From positions 2,728,001 through 2,792,000 of the forward strand of contig JAQSEB010000047.1 in the NCBI GenBank assembly GCA_030063045.1: a stretch of 64,000 nt of DNA, written 5' to 3'. Both the position numbers and the translations under genes were made by a program. Source of the stretch: Pratylenchus scribneri. Its lineage: Eukaryota > Nematoda > Chromadorea > Rhabditida > Pratylenchidae. Under the pieces are notes generated by a model, which ran no database searches, was not told where the DNA came from, and was given only the letters and a program-made list of their open reading frames with translations. Below are positions 35,175-51,495 of the stretch, one piece after another; position 1 is the stretch's first letter; every line of letters starts with the position of its first letter.

Positions 35175-38100
35175 TTAATCCCTCATTTGTTGTTGGGATG
35201 CCATAATCAGGCAAATAGTCCAATAGGCACAATTAAATACCAAAAAGCCAATTGGCATCCAAATTCGGGCATAATAATCAATTCTGGCCGGCAAATAGTC
35301 CGGTTTGCGTAATTTCTTCTTCAGCCAAGTCCAAAATGGTCTTCGTTGCCTTTTCAATTCCAACTAAAAATATTAAAAATAATTTAAATATTAAATTATT
35401 TATTAATTGACCATTTGGAATTGTGTGTGTTTTTGTTGTTGGAATGGGCCACCTCCATTCCTTCGAAGAATATTCCTTTTTCGTAATTTATTGTTGCTGT
35501 TTTCCGCCGATGTTGCCGCAATTGGCAAAAGAAGTGAAGTGGAAATGACATTCCCACTGAATGGGACCATCCCAAGAGTGGCCAAAACGGCACTTCCAAT
35601 TCCGCCCTGAAAATTCATTTTTCATCCATTCAATTTCAAATAGAATCAATACTAATTCGCAGGTGCATGGTAAATTGTCCTCATCCTCCGGTAATGCCGA
35701 CCTCTCACCAGTGGCCCAGTCAAGCCATTGTTGCTCCGGGGGAGGCGGCAATTTTGCATCGAATGGGCCATCGTCAATTGTGAGGCCACCGGCCGCAATC
35801 GATTTCCTCCTCTGCGCCAAACGCATTTCGGTTTCCCGTCTTTGTGAATTGCGCAATGCTGAGTCACGATAGCAAACGACGGCATATTCAATTAGGGCAC
35901 TGTTAAATACACGGAAAATATCAACTAAAACATAATTCGGTTCCAACCTGAATACAAATGCCTGACAGGCACCCAACCAAACATCCACCACCTTTATTAG
36001 GAAAGGCTCAAAACTTAAAATATAATATTTTTGAAACCTTCACATAATTGACTGGTGGCAATTTTGCATTAATTGACGATTGCATTGTTGTGATGGTCAA
36101 CAATGTCATAATGGCCAATGCCACTCTGCCCGCCGTCGAATGCATATCAATCCAAAAGCTGACCAAACTGACGCAAACAACCAACGAAGTTGGAATGTAA
36201 AGTTGAAGCACAAAATAGGTCATCAGACGGGAGAGACGCATTCGCATTCGTAAGCATGCATACGTTCCTGAAGCAAAATCATAAAAAAATATGTATAATA
36301 TTCTTAGACATTCGTATGGAAACTGTCATATTTGTTATAATCTCTTATGTTAGTTTTTGACTCATAGCTTGAAAAGAAAGTATAATTCGAATGCTATCTC
36401 TATTAGGTATCATCCTCAAGTTTTTTAAAATTTTATTTTATAAAAAAACACTTCCGGAAAAAGATTTATTCCTCCAAAAATTCTATTTATTTACGCTAAA
36501 AGAATAAAAATATTTAAAGCCAATCTGCTGAAGAGGACATTTATGGCTTTCAAATGGTATATTATATTGCCTTCCCAAATTAGTTATAAGTTCATTGAAT
36601 TAAGGGCAAAAACCAATGTAGATGGCGAAATATTATGTCAATACCCGTATTTGTGTGGCTTGTGCATTCAATTCCCGTATCAATGATTGGATCCAAATGA
36701 AAATTTGGCAAATCTTGACCAACGCCCGGCTTCAATTGAACTGGTTCTGTACTCGCCCATTCATAGACAATATCATGGGTGGTGTGTGCATAACTGATCA
36801 AATCAAAATCACAATATTGAACATCCAATGGATATAATTGCAAATGCATTGGACATGAACAGACCAATGAAAGGCGTGAGCCTAGGAATTTTTTGGACAA
36901 TCAAATTACATTAAATTATGCCCTATAATTGTACTGTATAAAACAGTGCCATCCGGATAAATGCGCACAAACATATTCTCTGTGTCCAACTGGGGGAATA
37001 TCTCATTTAATAAACTAATTCAATTGACCAACCATGTGTCGGTGTGCATTCTTTTCAGTGGGGAAAAATGTATCAGGAAACCAGATTTTTGCCTTTACAT
37101 GTGGCACCGTCAAAAATTTTGGCTGGGCCCCGTTTCAATTCCAACTTTTAACTTTAACTTTGAATTTTTTTCCCTTCTAAAAATTCAAAGTTAAAAGTAA
37201 CTTTGAAATTTTTCCCTTCCAAAAGTTCAAAGTTAAAGTTAAAAGTTGGAATTGAAACGGGGCCCTTAGGAATGGCCATGTCTCGATAGGCCAATCGCCC
37301 ATCGATCCATTGTTCCCGAAATGTGATTTGAAGGCTATATTCCATGTTGACCACATCAATTTTGCTGAGCATTCGAATTAGGATGTTCACACTAACTCGA
37401 ACAGCTTAAAGGGAGATATATTTGGCAAAAAAAACTGAGAAATTAAGTAATGTGAAATAACTTGGTTAGCTTTATTTAATGATATAAATTTTTATTTGCT
37501 TTTAAAAATATTTAAAAAAAATTTAAATCATTTAAATTTAAAAATCATATTTTAAAAATACCATTTCTACATTGGTTTAAAACTATTTTATTTTGGTTTA
37601 AACCCAGCTAAATAATATATCATTCGATTCCTCTAAATGAGTTCTATTTTATTTTAATAAAATTGTTTAGTTTTGTACCTAAATAAAAATGTAATAAATA
37701 TTTTAATTAAATTGTATATTTTAAAAAGTGTCATTTTCTCATTTTGGTTTAAAACTCTTTTATTTCTGGACCAAATATGCCAAAAATTATATCAATCGAT
37801 GCGTTTCAATGAGTTCTATTATATTTTTATAAAATTATTTAGTTTTGAAAATATATGAAAATATAATTAATGATTTAATTAAATTAAATATTTTAAAAAG
37901 TATCATATTTTCATTTTGGTTTAAAACTCTTTTATTTCTGGACCAAATATGCCAAAAATTATATCAATCGATGCGTTTCAATGAGTTCTATTATATTTTT
38001 ATAAAATTATTTAGTTTTGAAAATATATGAAAATATAATTAATGATTTAATTAAATTAAATATTTTAAAAAGTATCATATTTTCATTTTGGTTTAAAACT

Positions 38101-40035
38101 CTTTTATTTCTGGACCAAATATGCCAAAAATTATATCAATCGATGCGTTTCAATGAGTTCTATTATATTTTTATAAAATTATTTAGTTTTGAACCTATAT
38201 GAAAATATAATTAATGATTTAATTAAATTAAATATTCTAAAAAGTGTCATTTTCTCATTTTGGTTTAAAACTCTTTTATTTCTGGACCAAATATGCCAAA
38301 AATTATATCAATCGATGCCTCTTAAAGAGCTCTTTTTATTTTAATAAAATTATTTAGTTTTGAACCTATATGAAAATATAATTAATGATTTAATTAAATT
38401 AAATATTTTAAAAAGTGTCATTTTCTCTTTTTGGTTTAAAACTCTTTTATTTCTGAACCAAATATGACAAAAATTATATCAATCGATGCCTCTTAAAGAG
38501 CTCTTTTTATTTTAATAAAATTATTTAGTTTTGAACCTATATGAAAATATAATTAATGATTTAATTAAATTAAATATTTTAAAAAGTGTCATTTTCTCTT
38601 TTTGGTTTAAAACTCTTTTATTTCTGGACCAAATATGCCAAAAATTATATCAATCGATGCGTTTCAATGAGTTCTATTATATTTTTATAAAATTATTTAG
38701 TTTTGAACCTATATGAAAATATAATTAATGATTTAATTAAATTAAATATTTTAAAAAGTATCATATTCTCATTTTGGTTTAAAACTCTTTTATTTCTGGA
38801 CCAAATATGCCAAAAATTATATCAATCGATGCCTCTTAAAGAGCTCTTTTTATTTTAATAAAATTATTTAGTTTTGAACCTATATGAAAATATAATTAAT
38901 GATTTAATTAAATTAAATATTTTAAAAAGTGTCATTTTCTCATTTTGGTTTAAAACTGTTTTATTTCTGAACCAAATATGACAAAAATTATATCAATCGA
39001 TGCCTCTTAAAGAGCTCTTTTTATTTTAATAAAATTATTTAGTTTTGAACTTATATGAAAATATAATTAATGATTTAATTAAATTAAATATTTTAAAAAG
39101 TGTCATTTTCTCATTTTGGTTTAAAACTCTTTTATTTCTGGACCAAATATGACAAAAATTATATCAATCGATGCGTTTCAATGAGTTCTATTATATTTTT
39201 ATAAAATTATTTAGTTTTGAACCTATATGAAAATATAATTAATGATTTAATTAAATTAAATATTTTAAAAAGTGTCATTTTCTCATTTTGGTTTAAAACT
39301 GTTTTATTTCTGAACCAAATATGACAAAAATTATATCAATCGATGCCTCTTAAAGAGCTCTTTTTATTTTAATAAAATTATTTAGTTTTGAACCTATATG
39401 AAAATATAATTAATGATTTAATTAAATTAAATATTCTAAAAAGTGTCATTTTCTCATTTTGGTTTAAAACTCTTTTATTTCTGGACCAAATATGCCAAAA
39501 ATTATATCAATCGATGCGTTTCAATGAGTTCTATTATATTTTTATAAAATTATTTAGTTTTGAACCTATATGAAAATATAATTAATGATTTAATTAAATT
39601 AAATATTCTAAAAAGTGTCATTTTCTCATTTTGGTTTAAAACTCTTTTATTTCTGAACCAAATATGCCAAAAATTATATCAATCGATGCATTTCGATATA
39701 CTCTATAAAATTTGTACTTTTTGATACTTTTCATTTAATTAAAAATTGTAAATTCAATTTTCATATTCAAGCACAAAATAATTACAATTTGACTTGCCTG
39801 TTTCATTTTTCCCAATTAATTTCGGTGGCCGAATTCGTTGGTCATATTTTTTGAGCAATTGATCCAAAATGACATTGTCCATGTTGGCCAGCACTCGATT
39901 TTCTTTTGTCTTTGGTCTCAATTGTTGTTGCTTTTTTGCCCAATTTGGACGAAATGAAGAAATTGTTGAATTTGGGAGAGAATTTGAGAGTTGAATTGAA
40001 AAAAGAAGCAAAAAATGAATCCAAAAATTGGTCAT
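35175..40035 (-). CDS. Glutamate-gated-chloride-like Cys-loop receptor channel
   Basis: Pentameric ligand-gated channel subunit. Minus-strand exons: 39798-40035, 37259-37404, 37033-37122, 36935-36989, 36645-36881, 36038-36267, then several between 35990 and 35175. Signal peptide [17 protein letters not shown], then [12 protein letters not shown]. The Cys-loop is [15 protein letters not shown], with 13 residues between the cysteines. A second cysteine pair ([16 protein letters not shown]) is the GluCl/glycine-receptor hallmark. M1 is [15 protein letters not shown]2 is [20 protein letters not shown]3 starts [13 protein letters not shown] long loop precedes M4 ([17 protein letters not shown]). 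The M1-M2 linker reads STAGRV where PARV is usual. Intron 1 (37405-39797) starts GC and contains a satellite array. The intron 37123-37258 is a foldback element. The exact ligand is not determined. Confidence 0.88.
37125..37265. mobile_element. Foldback element forming most of an intron
   Basis: Two perfectly complementary 40-bp arms (outer ends GGGCCCCGTTTCAATTCC on both strands) enclose about 61 bp that contains a further small inverted repeat. The host gene is on the minus strand. The donor GT (37258-37257) is 7 nt inside one arm, and the acceptor AG (37124-37123) directly abuts the other. The intron (136 nt) is therefore almost entirely this element, and both flanking exons keep frame. 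GGGCCC at each end is palindromic, so it could also be a 6-bp target duplication. Confidence 0.85.
37640..39716 (+). repeat. 171-172-bp satellite array in intron 1 of the Cys-loop gene
   Basis: About 12 head-to-tail monomers of 171-172 bp. Each contains AATTAATGATTTAATTAAAT, TTTTGGTTTAAAACT, ATATCAATCGATGC and ATTATTTAGTTTTGAA. Two subtypes differ in the block after CGATG: CGTTTCAATGAGTTC or CCTCTTAAAGAGCTC. The subtypes are interspersed. The terminal monomers are degenerate, as is usual at array edges. Repeated 61-codon open frames inside the array are not genes. Confidence 0.95.
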
Positions 40036-41632
40036 CCTCTATGGGAATAAATTTTAATTTTATCCTTAAAGGAAGTTTTGGCATATTTTAATTAATTTGA
40101 TTGATTCCAAATGGATTTGGGTGGCATAAAAGAAAGGAAACGGAGGGGGAAAGGAAGCAAAAAAGGAAGGAAGGAAGTGAAAGAAGCGGCTTGGGGGAGA
40201 ACAATATGGAAGGCAAATTGGCAAAAAATCCATTGAAAATGCCGGCAAGAACCATTGAAAATATATGTCTGTTGATGACACTTTTCCCTTAAAATTTATT
40301 TTATTGTCAATTAATATGCCAAATTTCAGGATGCCAAATTTTTAAAAATGAAAACTTTAAATAAATATTTGGATATTAAATTTAATGGATTGGAGAGGAG
40401 AGGTGATGGCTACATTGAATGCTAATGAGCCTCATTCTAGAAAAAAAAGTCAGTCCAATTGCACATTTTAGCCGGATGAATGTGGATCCTTTCGCTGGAT
40501 TTGTTGAGTTCATCCTCTCCACCTCTCCTTGGGATTTGCTGTGGATTTGTTTGCACACACAATTGTGGCCTCATTGGCAATCTCGAAATGATTCCCATTG
40601 GGCTTATTTGTGGCTAATAAAGCAGAGGAAATGGATATTATCAAAAAACAGGAAAATTTAATTGATCCCTTGAGAGTGGCACAAAAATAAATTCATCAAA
40701 AATCGAAAATGGAGTAAAAATTATTTTTTGAAATAAAATTGGTATAAGAAAATTTCAGCAAGAAATTTTGTCAGAAATATAAGTACTATTTTTAAAAGGG
40801 AAATTATTTCAAAATTTTTATACTCATAATTGATGGAAATGAACATTGAAAAAAGAAAAAACGATTTTTCATTTAGTTTATTACTTAAGATTTTTTCATT
40901 CCTTATCTGTGCTGTTGCAGTGCTGTATAGAGGAAGTTGTACTGTACCTTCTACCTCGTGCTTCCTTTTACATTTAGATAAAGAATGATGAATGCCCCAA
41001 GGATTTTGCTCCACAACTTCCTTCCTTTCAATTGTTTTCTGGAAAACTAATGTTAACAATGTTTCAAAGCGCCAAATTAATCGAAATTTTATCCGATTTC
41101 AATGATTTTGATATAGTTTGATAGAAGAACAAATTCTCTATCAAAAAATATAAAAAAATGATCAAAATTCATTGTATAAATGCGCAAACTGAGAGCTATT
41201 AAAATGATGGATTTTCAGAAGTTCTTTCATGAAAACAAGGATCATATGATTATAAATTTTGCTCAAATTTTAATATTGGCCAATCTAAATTAATTCTCTG
41301 CTGTTGGTGATTGCTTTCTTGGTCCGGCTTATTTTTTATTTTTTTTTATATAAAAAGAAAGGAACGACAGTGGGCATGAACAATTGCTCGCCAGTGGCTG
41401 CCCACTGCCCATACCTCATTCTTATTTCTTATATATTCCATTTTCCATTCGCCATTCACCTTAATTCCACTCTCCAAAGCAAAATTTAATCATTCACCTC
41501 ATTTTCTTTATAATTTTGCTCTAAATTATAAATTGATTTTTATATCCTCGTTCGTCGATAAAAAATATTCACAAATAATTCAATTTTTACCCAACAAAAG
41601 TGCACAATTTTCAAATTTTTATAAAAATAAAA
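40036..41632. other. Intergenic region between divergent genes
   Basis: AT-rich, about 1.6 kb between the divergent Cys-loop channel and AAA-ATPase genes. Small open frames near 40419 and 40900 have no supporting structure. A 12-bp outer stem pairs 40894-40910 with 40978-40990 around a small inner hairpin. Confidence 0.5.
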
Positions 41633-44600
41633 ATGTTCAAAAAAATCTTCAATAAAAACAAACAACAGGAGAAAGGCCTAAAATTGAGCGGAGTGCAAAA
41701 AAAGCTGCTGAAAGTAAAAAAAATTAAATTTAAAAAAAAATTCATTAATTAATGGGAAACAAAAAATTTAAAAATCATCATAAAAATATGCCACCCCAAA
41801 TCCAGGAACGGAAATCTTTGCGCCAGCCATTGGCCACATTATCGTCATCCGCTGGGGCTGGGACATCGACAACTTCTTCAAATTTAAATGCAACTTTGCC
41901 TTTGCCTGTTGCGCAGCAGCCAATTGGTGTTGGGCCCGATTTCGGCCAGCTGTCTAAATCGGATGGCTATTTGGGTGTGAACAAAGAGAATATGGATTCA
42001 GCTGGACAGGATGTAAGGAAGGGATCTTGGCAATATAAATAAGACGAAATCACCAAAGGGGTTCAGATAGTTGTGATTCTCAAATCTTGATTAGGAAAAA
42101 AGGGTGAAGGCAAAAAAATTGTTGATCTATAATTTTTTCGGAACAAATTGAAAAGGAATCTATTAAATTGTCAATATTAATTCGCAAAATAATTACTGAA
42201 TATTAGGTCCCAATGCGCAACAAAAAGGCATGTCGATGTTGTGGATGTGCTCAGGGAAAAACGCACCAATATTTGTTGAAGAAGAAAAATCGTCGATGGT
42301 CATTGGTGCCCCTAGGTCAAACCAATTTCCTGGCATTTTACGAAATTGCAACTGTCTTGATTGATCGAAGCCTATTTCTGGTTAATTTAATCGACCTGTG
42401 CCAAATCAACAAAAATATTTTAATTTCAATGCCAAGTGGAAATGGAAAAACAATGATTATGGGATTGGCCAAAGCATTCTTTGAAGACAATCCACAGAGG
42501 AGACAAACAAATATGGAAATTTTTGATAAGGAATTTTGCCTTCACAATCCGTAAGAAAGAATGGGATTCATATTACGCTTTTTCGAACCCGCCATTTGCG
42601 GGCGAAACAGTTTGGTGCCGTTAGGGGTAAAGTTGATGTGGCATTGTTTATTACGTTTTATTAAGCATAAAATTAGCTACAAAATTACTTCAAAATATTG
42701 GACCAATATTGAGTATTCACCGAGTTATGGCCAAAACGGCCCAAATTTTTATTAAACCAACGGTTTTTGGTCATAACTGGGTGAATATCCAACATTGGCC
42801 GAATCTTTAGATGCCATTTTGTAGCTAATTTTATGCCGAATAAAATACTATAAACAATGCCACATCAATTTTACCGCCATCGGTTCCATCGATTCATCCG
42901 CAAGTGGCGGTCCGCAAAAGGCGGCTAGTCATGGGATTTTATTTAAGTGGAAATTGGATAAAGTTGAATATTTATTAATGATCTTATTTTTCATCTAGTA
43001 AATTTGCCATTATGGGTGAAAACCACACGGCATTTCGTCAGGAACATCAAGGAAAGCATCCGATCATACATTTCAATATGGCCGACATTTCTGGCGGTTT
43101 TTTTGGCCCAAATGCCATCAAATATGATATTTCTCATAAAATTGGCAAATTATTTGATGAAAATTCTTCCATGATCAATGCGATAGATAAAGCCATTGCT
43201 GAGGGAAAACTAGAAAGAAGAACTGGCATAAGATGGAAACAGCAATTTGAGATTTATCTCTCCACAATACATATACAAATGGATCAATGGAAAAATGGTC
43301 GGTTATTTGGAAAATATTGACTTGAGTGAAAAATTAATTTCTGGATAGCATTGGATGTTCTGATTCGAATTTTGAAATGGAATAGCGAAATGAATGGAGG
43401 AGGAGGCCTTTTTGTATTTGTGGACGAATATGACAAACTGATCTATCAGAATGAGAATTTGGATGAATGGAATCAGTCGATCATTTTCATCGACAATTTT
43501 TTGAGAATATTTCTGGAAAATGATGACATTGAAATGTTTTTGGCATTCGGTCGATACAAATTCCCACTGGAAAATTTCAATATTTGTGCAATCAGCGTCG
43601 ATGAAGATCGAATTGATCCCGTCAAACAACCAGGTCAGTAGTTTATAGGAAAATGAATGGACTAAATATGTATTATATATTTTATAATTATAGGCAATCA
43701 AATTGGATGGTTAAAAATTGAATTGGCAAAATCATTTGGATTCCGAAAAGAAGAATTTTTGGAATTAGCCAATTCATACAATTTTAAGGAATTCAAAGTG
43801 GCTGAAAATTGGTATAATGGTGCGAATAAATGCCATTAAACATTGTTTAATAAAAATATCCCCTACAGGCTATGCACTTGGCTCTAATCCACTGTTCAGT
43901 TGCCAATCCATTATCAAAATGCTATGTACAGATAAATTCTTACCGTATTTTATGGAACCACATTTGATGAAGAACCAATTTGCGCCATTTTTCCGTTCCA
44001 CTGAAGTGGCCACAAAAATAAACAAAATGCTCAATGAAGAGCCAGTGGAAATCGGTGAAAATCCCATTAATTTTGGAATTGTGAGTGTTCAAATTCGAAA
44101 TATAAAAAGTAAATTTATACAAATTAAAGACAGAAATGAAGGCCCTACTTGTACATGCCAAAAATTATTGTCATGAAGATTCATTTTCGGGGTCTGATCT
44201 ATTTTTGGCCTTTCTTCATTCCTCTGGCTATATCGTTCGCCGCGGAAATGAATTCCACATTCCGAATGAGGAAATGAGGCGAATTTTTCAACAAAAAATA
44301 GCTGATTTTTATTACGAGCATCGTTACCAAGTCGACGAAAAATATTCCAAAAATGTGACCAATATTTTACGTCAAATTCTGTTTTCGAGGGATGCAATCA
44401 CAAAAAGAACAAAAAATGGAATCGTTCTTTGTGAAAAGAAAATAGCGGAAGAAGGAAAGAATTTGAAGAAGGCTCTTGATGAACTTCTTAATGCGGCCAT
44501 TATATATAATGGTTTGATGGATAAAATCATAAAAATACAATTTTAAATATTAATTTCAGAAGGAATGGAGGTGGAAGTTGGCCGATCTGAACACAATTTT

Positions 44601-45178
44601 CATCGAGAATTTGAAGGAGCAGCATATAGGCTTTTTGGCTGGAATTACTTTTCTGGCGATTTGGAAATGGATGGCGAGGACAAGAAAATTAGCAGGCAAG
44701 TTAAAAGTTAAAACATTTAAATTTAAGCAATCTCAATTATAATGATCCTATTTACAGTAATCGGCCAGATATTTTGATTTGCCATAAATTGCGACGAGTG
44801 GCCCTTTGTGCCGAATTGAAATGGGGCAATCCGAACGAATTTGATAAAAAGGCCGAATTTGGGCTCGGACAAATTGTAGTACAAAAATATATTTCGGGAC
44901 ATCCAAAAGTGCTGGCAATGAAGGAATTGGACCGAATTGTGGCAATAGGCGCAAATATGCACGTTGTGGATGGAAAAATTGATGATGGAAATGGCCAAAA
45001 GAAGAAGGTTAAATTGGCCAATGTGAAATTGAAAATGGAAGTTGGCCAACGGAAGGCCTCGGAGAATACACAACAATTTTTGAGAAGATTCGATGAATAT
45101 TTGAGTAAACAATACGAGACAGAGGTGAACCAATATATAAGGAAGAAAGAAGCAAAGAAGAAAAAAGCCAAAAAATGA
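41633..45178 (+). CDS. AAA-ATPase-like / PD-(D/E)XK nuclease-like protein
   Basis: Ten exons give exactly 830 codons plus stop: 41633-41713, 41806-42012, 42207-42550, 42999-43297, 43349-43633, 43694-43819, 43869-44080, 44130-44511, 44560-44695 and 44758-45178. After a Ser/Thr-rich N-terminus and a short Cys cluster (ACRCCGC) comes the layout of the 'predicted AAA-ATPase' family (Pfam AAA-ATPase_like): LVPLGQTNFLAFYE, VLIDRSLFLVNLID, Walker A ISMPSGNGKTMIMGLAKAFF, Walker B GLFVFVDEYDKLI, ENWYNGYALGSNPLFS, and LAFLHSSGYIVRRG followed by EFHIPNEEM. A C-terminal nuclease-like core has RPDILICHK and ALCAELKW, matching D and ExK of PD-(D/E)XK. The tail is Lys-rich. The intron after 44695 starts GC. 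The function is not established for this family. Confidence 0.85.
42569..42930. mobile_element. MITE-like element with 8-bp target duplication
   Basis: Within the 42551-42998 intron, two imperfect inverted arms of about 165 bp each (ends CGCCATTTGCGG and CCGCAAGTGGCG; inner GATGTGGCATTGTTTA and TAAACAATGCCACATC) make a foldback of 362 bp. It is flanked by ATGGGATT at 42561-42568 and 42931-42938, an 8-bp direct repeat consistent with target-site duplication. Such a length is typical of hAT-like elements. No transposase is present. Confidence 0.8.
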
Positions 45179-47134
45179 GGCCCAAAATGCAATATGAAAA
45201 ATTGATATATTTAAATTTAATTCTTGTTTATATTATTACTCATTTTCACAAATTACGGCAAAAATAAAAATTTGTTGCAACGACTTCAGTGCCATTGCCA
45301 TTCATTCAAATAAATTAATATTCTATTGATATTGAATGGCCATTGCCCAAATGTATATTACAGTAGAGTAGGCACATTACACATATTTTGAGTTATTCGA
45401 TGAAATTTTCATAATATAAACTATAAATTTTTATAGTTGGGAACTTTTAATTTTAAATTAGAAAATTGAAATTATTTTTATTAAAATTAGGCATCAAAAT
45501 TTTATTTCTCACAATTTATATACAGGAACGACCTACCACTTAGAAATTTAAAATTTTAGCATTGTAATTTTTAAATTAGAACTTAAAAAAATTTATTAAA
45601 CTTGGTATAATAATTTTAAATGAGGAATTTTTTCATAAAAATTATTCTTTCAATTTATACACAAATAGTCAGAAAAGGTGGACATTGGTCTTTGAATATA
45701 GAACCGGCTTTTCCTTTGCTTATTCCAATTCCATCAACCATCCTTTTTTCATTCATCCAAAAAAACAATTAATTTCTGGGGCAAATCTTGGCTCTGTTCT
45801 TCGCGCGCGCCATCAATATAATTGCCGACTTGCTGAATAATCCAAAATGTTTTTTTGATCCGCCGAAAATCCAGCAGAATTGTTTAAATTGCTTCTCTTT
45901 TTAATTTACATAAATTTTGGCTCATCAATTTTATTTCGATTTCAACAACTTTCCATTACACTATCCCCTTCTCTTTTAAATCCAATCCTCTCTATTCGAT
46001 GTTTTCCCACTCCTTTTTTGTTCCCGGCCAACAATGCGCAGCACCAAATCCCCCAAATTCCTGTCAATCCAATTTAAATCCCTTCATATTTTTCCGGATG
46101 AGTCAATTTCCCAATCCTTTCGCCCCTTGCCCCTTTCAGTGGGATAATCTTGTTTCTACCATTGAGGATAATGCCCTCACCCTTTCACCTCAATCTGCCC
46201 AATTTGGTATCGTGTGAATTTTCTCATTTTTCAATTGATTTTTTGGCCAAAATGTTTTTCAAATTTTTTATTCTTATTTTGACTCATTTTTGAATCAATC
46301 CAATCTTCCTTCCTTCTTCCTCATTTCTTCCCTTATTATAAATCGACCCAATCCGCGCGCCACAATTTCCTCCTTCCACCACAACTTGTTGTTCTTTTTT
46401 GGCCCATCTTTTCCTTGTAATTCCCTCAATATTTTTCATTCCGTCCATTTGCCTCAAATTTTCTCGTTTTTCTTAACAAAAATGCGGGAAAACAAATTCT
46501 CGTTTTGAGGGCATTTTGTAGGGGAAAGGGGGCCAATTTATTGAAAGAAAATGTGACTCTTCCCAAAACAAACAATTTTGGTCTAACTAAATGTCTAATC
46601 CGTGGGGTCATATTTTTGGAATTGAAATAAATTTATAAAAAAATTTTTAATCGCTTTCATTTTGCATTCTCACCTTGCAATCTTTTTCAAAAATGTTTCT
46701 ACAATTCATTTTTAGTCGTAAAATGTGTTCATTTTTTAATCGCATTTCCATTCCAATTCGTCGCGCGTTCATTTTCCTTTTTATCCTTCCCAGACATTTT
46801 TTTCTGGAAATTTATTGTAACAATTTTTGTGCATTTTCTAATATTTAAAATCTAAAAATATTTACATTAATCTCATCCATTCATTTTCATTTAAGTTTAA
46901 ACTATTTCAGAAATTTCAGAGCATTTCTCCGAAATATATTGAATATTGTTGTATGGGATTTCAGAGAATCAATTTTTCATGTAATTCACCCCTTTAAATA
47001 GTCCCTAAAATATAAATTACCACAAAATTATCATTATTTATATAATCCAAACTAGAATCTCATTCTCATGAATTAAAAAATTAAAAAAATTTTTGAGATG
47101 ATTCAACGCTAATTATTTCCAAAATCAACTAAAA
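45179..47134. other. Long AT-rich intergenic region
   Basis: No supported gene in about 2 kb. A hydrophobic open frame near 45880-46077 starts only at a TTG codon and has no partner exon. The right end probably holds the promoter of the Patched-related gene. Confidence 0.5.
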
Positions 47135-51076
<3,942 letters not shown>

Positions 51077-51495
51077 CTTCTAGTGCTTTTTTAAATATGG
51101 ATCAATCATTTGCCTTACAATTGCCAATACAAAAATATTTGCCTCCTTCAAATCTTTCTAAAATTGTCAAATTTTTATCAATTTAAAAATTTTATTTAAT
51201 TATAATAAAAAATAAAATTTTCTTTTAAAATAATTAATTCATTTTAAATCGACATTTATGTTCCCCAGAGAAATTCTTTTCTCGGCAACAACATTAAAGT
51301 TCATTAGTTAAAGGCTAATGCAAAAATTGGTACAAAATTAATATTATCATTTTCCCACCACCTCACCCCCAATGGATGAAATTATTCAGCTACAGTGGCC
51401 ATGGGAAAATATAAAAGAATATGAGGCCGAATATTGGAGGAATAATTTAGGTTGGCTGTGAAAAATGTGAATACAAAATAAAAATGTGAATTTGG
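51077..51495. other. Spacer between convergent genes
   Basis: AT-rich 3' flank shared by the PTR gene and the minus-strand receptor. No gene seen. Confidence 0.5.

Noticed and set aside
37154..37390. Open frame running from the channel exon into the foldback element
   Set aside because: Only the part up to IPKGP is family-like; the rest is the two arms of the inverted repeat read in sequence.
37673..39573. Series of identical 61-codon open frames
   Set aside because: One per satellite monomer; they shift out of frame between monomers and lie in an intron.
40894..40990. Hairpin with a let-7-like seed (GAGGTAG on the minus strand)
   Set aside because: The seed is not preceded by U, the inner stem folds with almost no loop, and the arms are not placed as in a microRNA precursor.
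42561..42755. 64-codon open frame after the third ATPase exon
   Set aside because: It lies within the MITE and the intron; the next real exon joins across it in phase.
45880..46077. 65-codon hydrophobic open frame resembling a signal peptide
   Set aside because: It begins only at TTG, has no partner exon and lies in an AT-rich gap.
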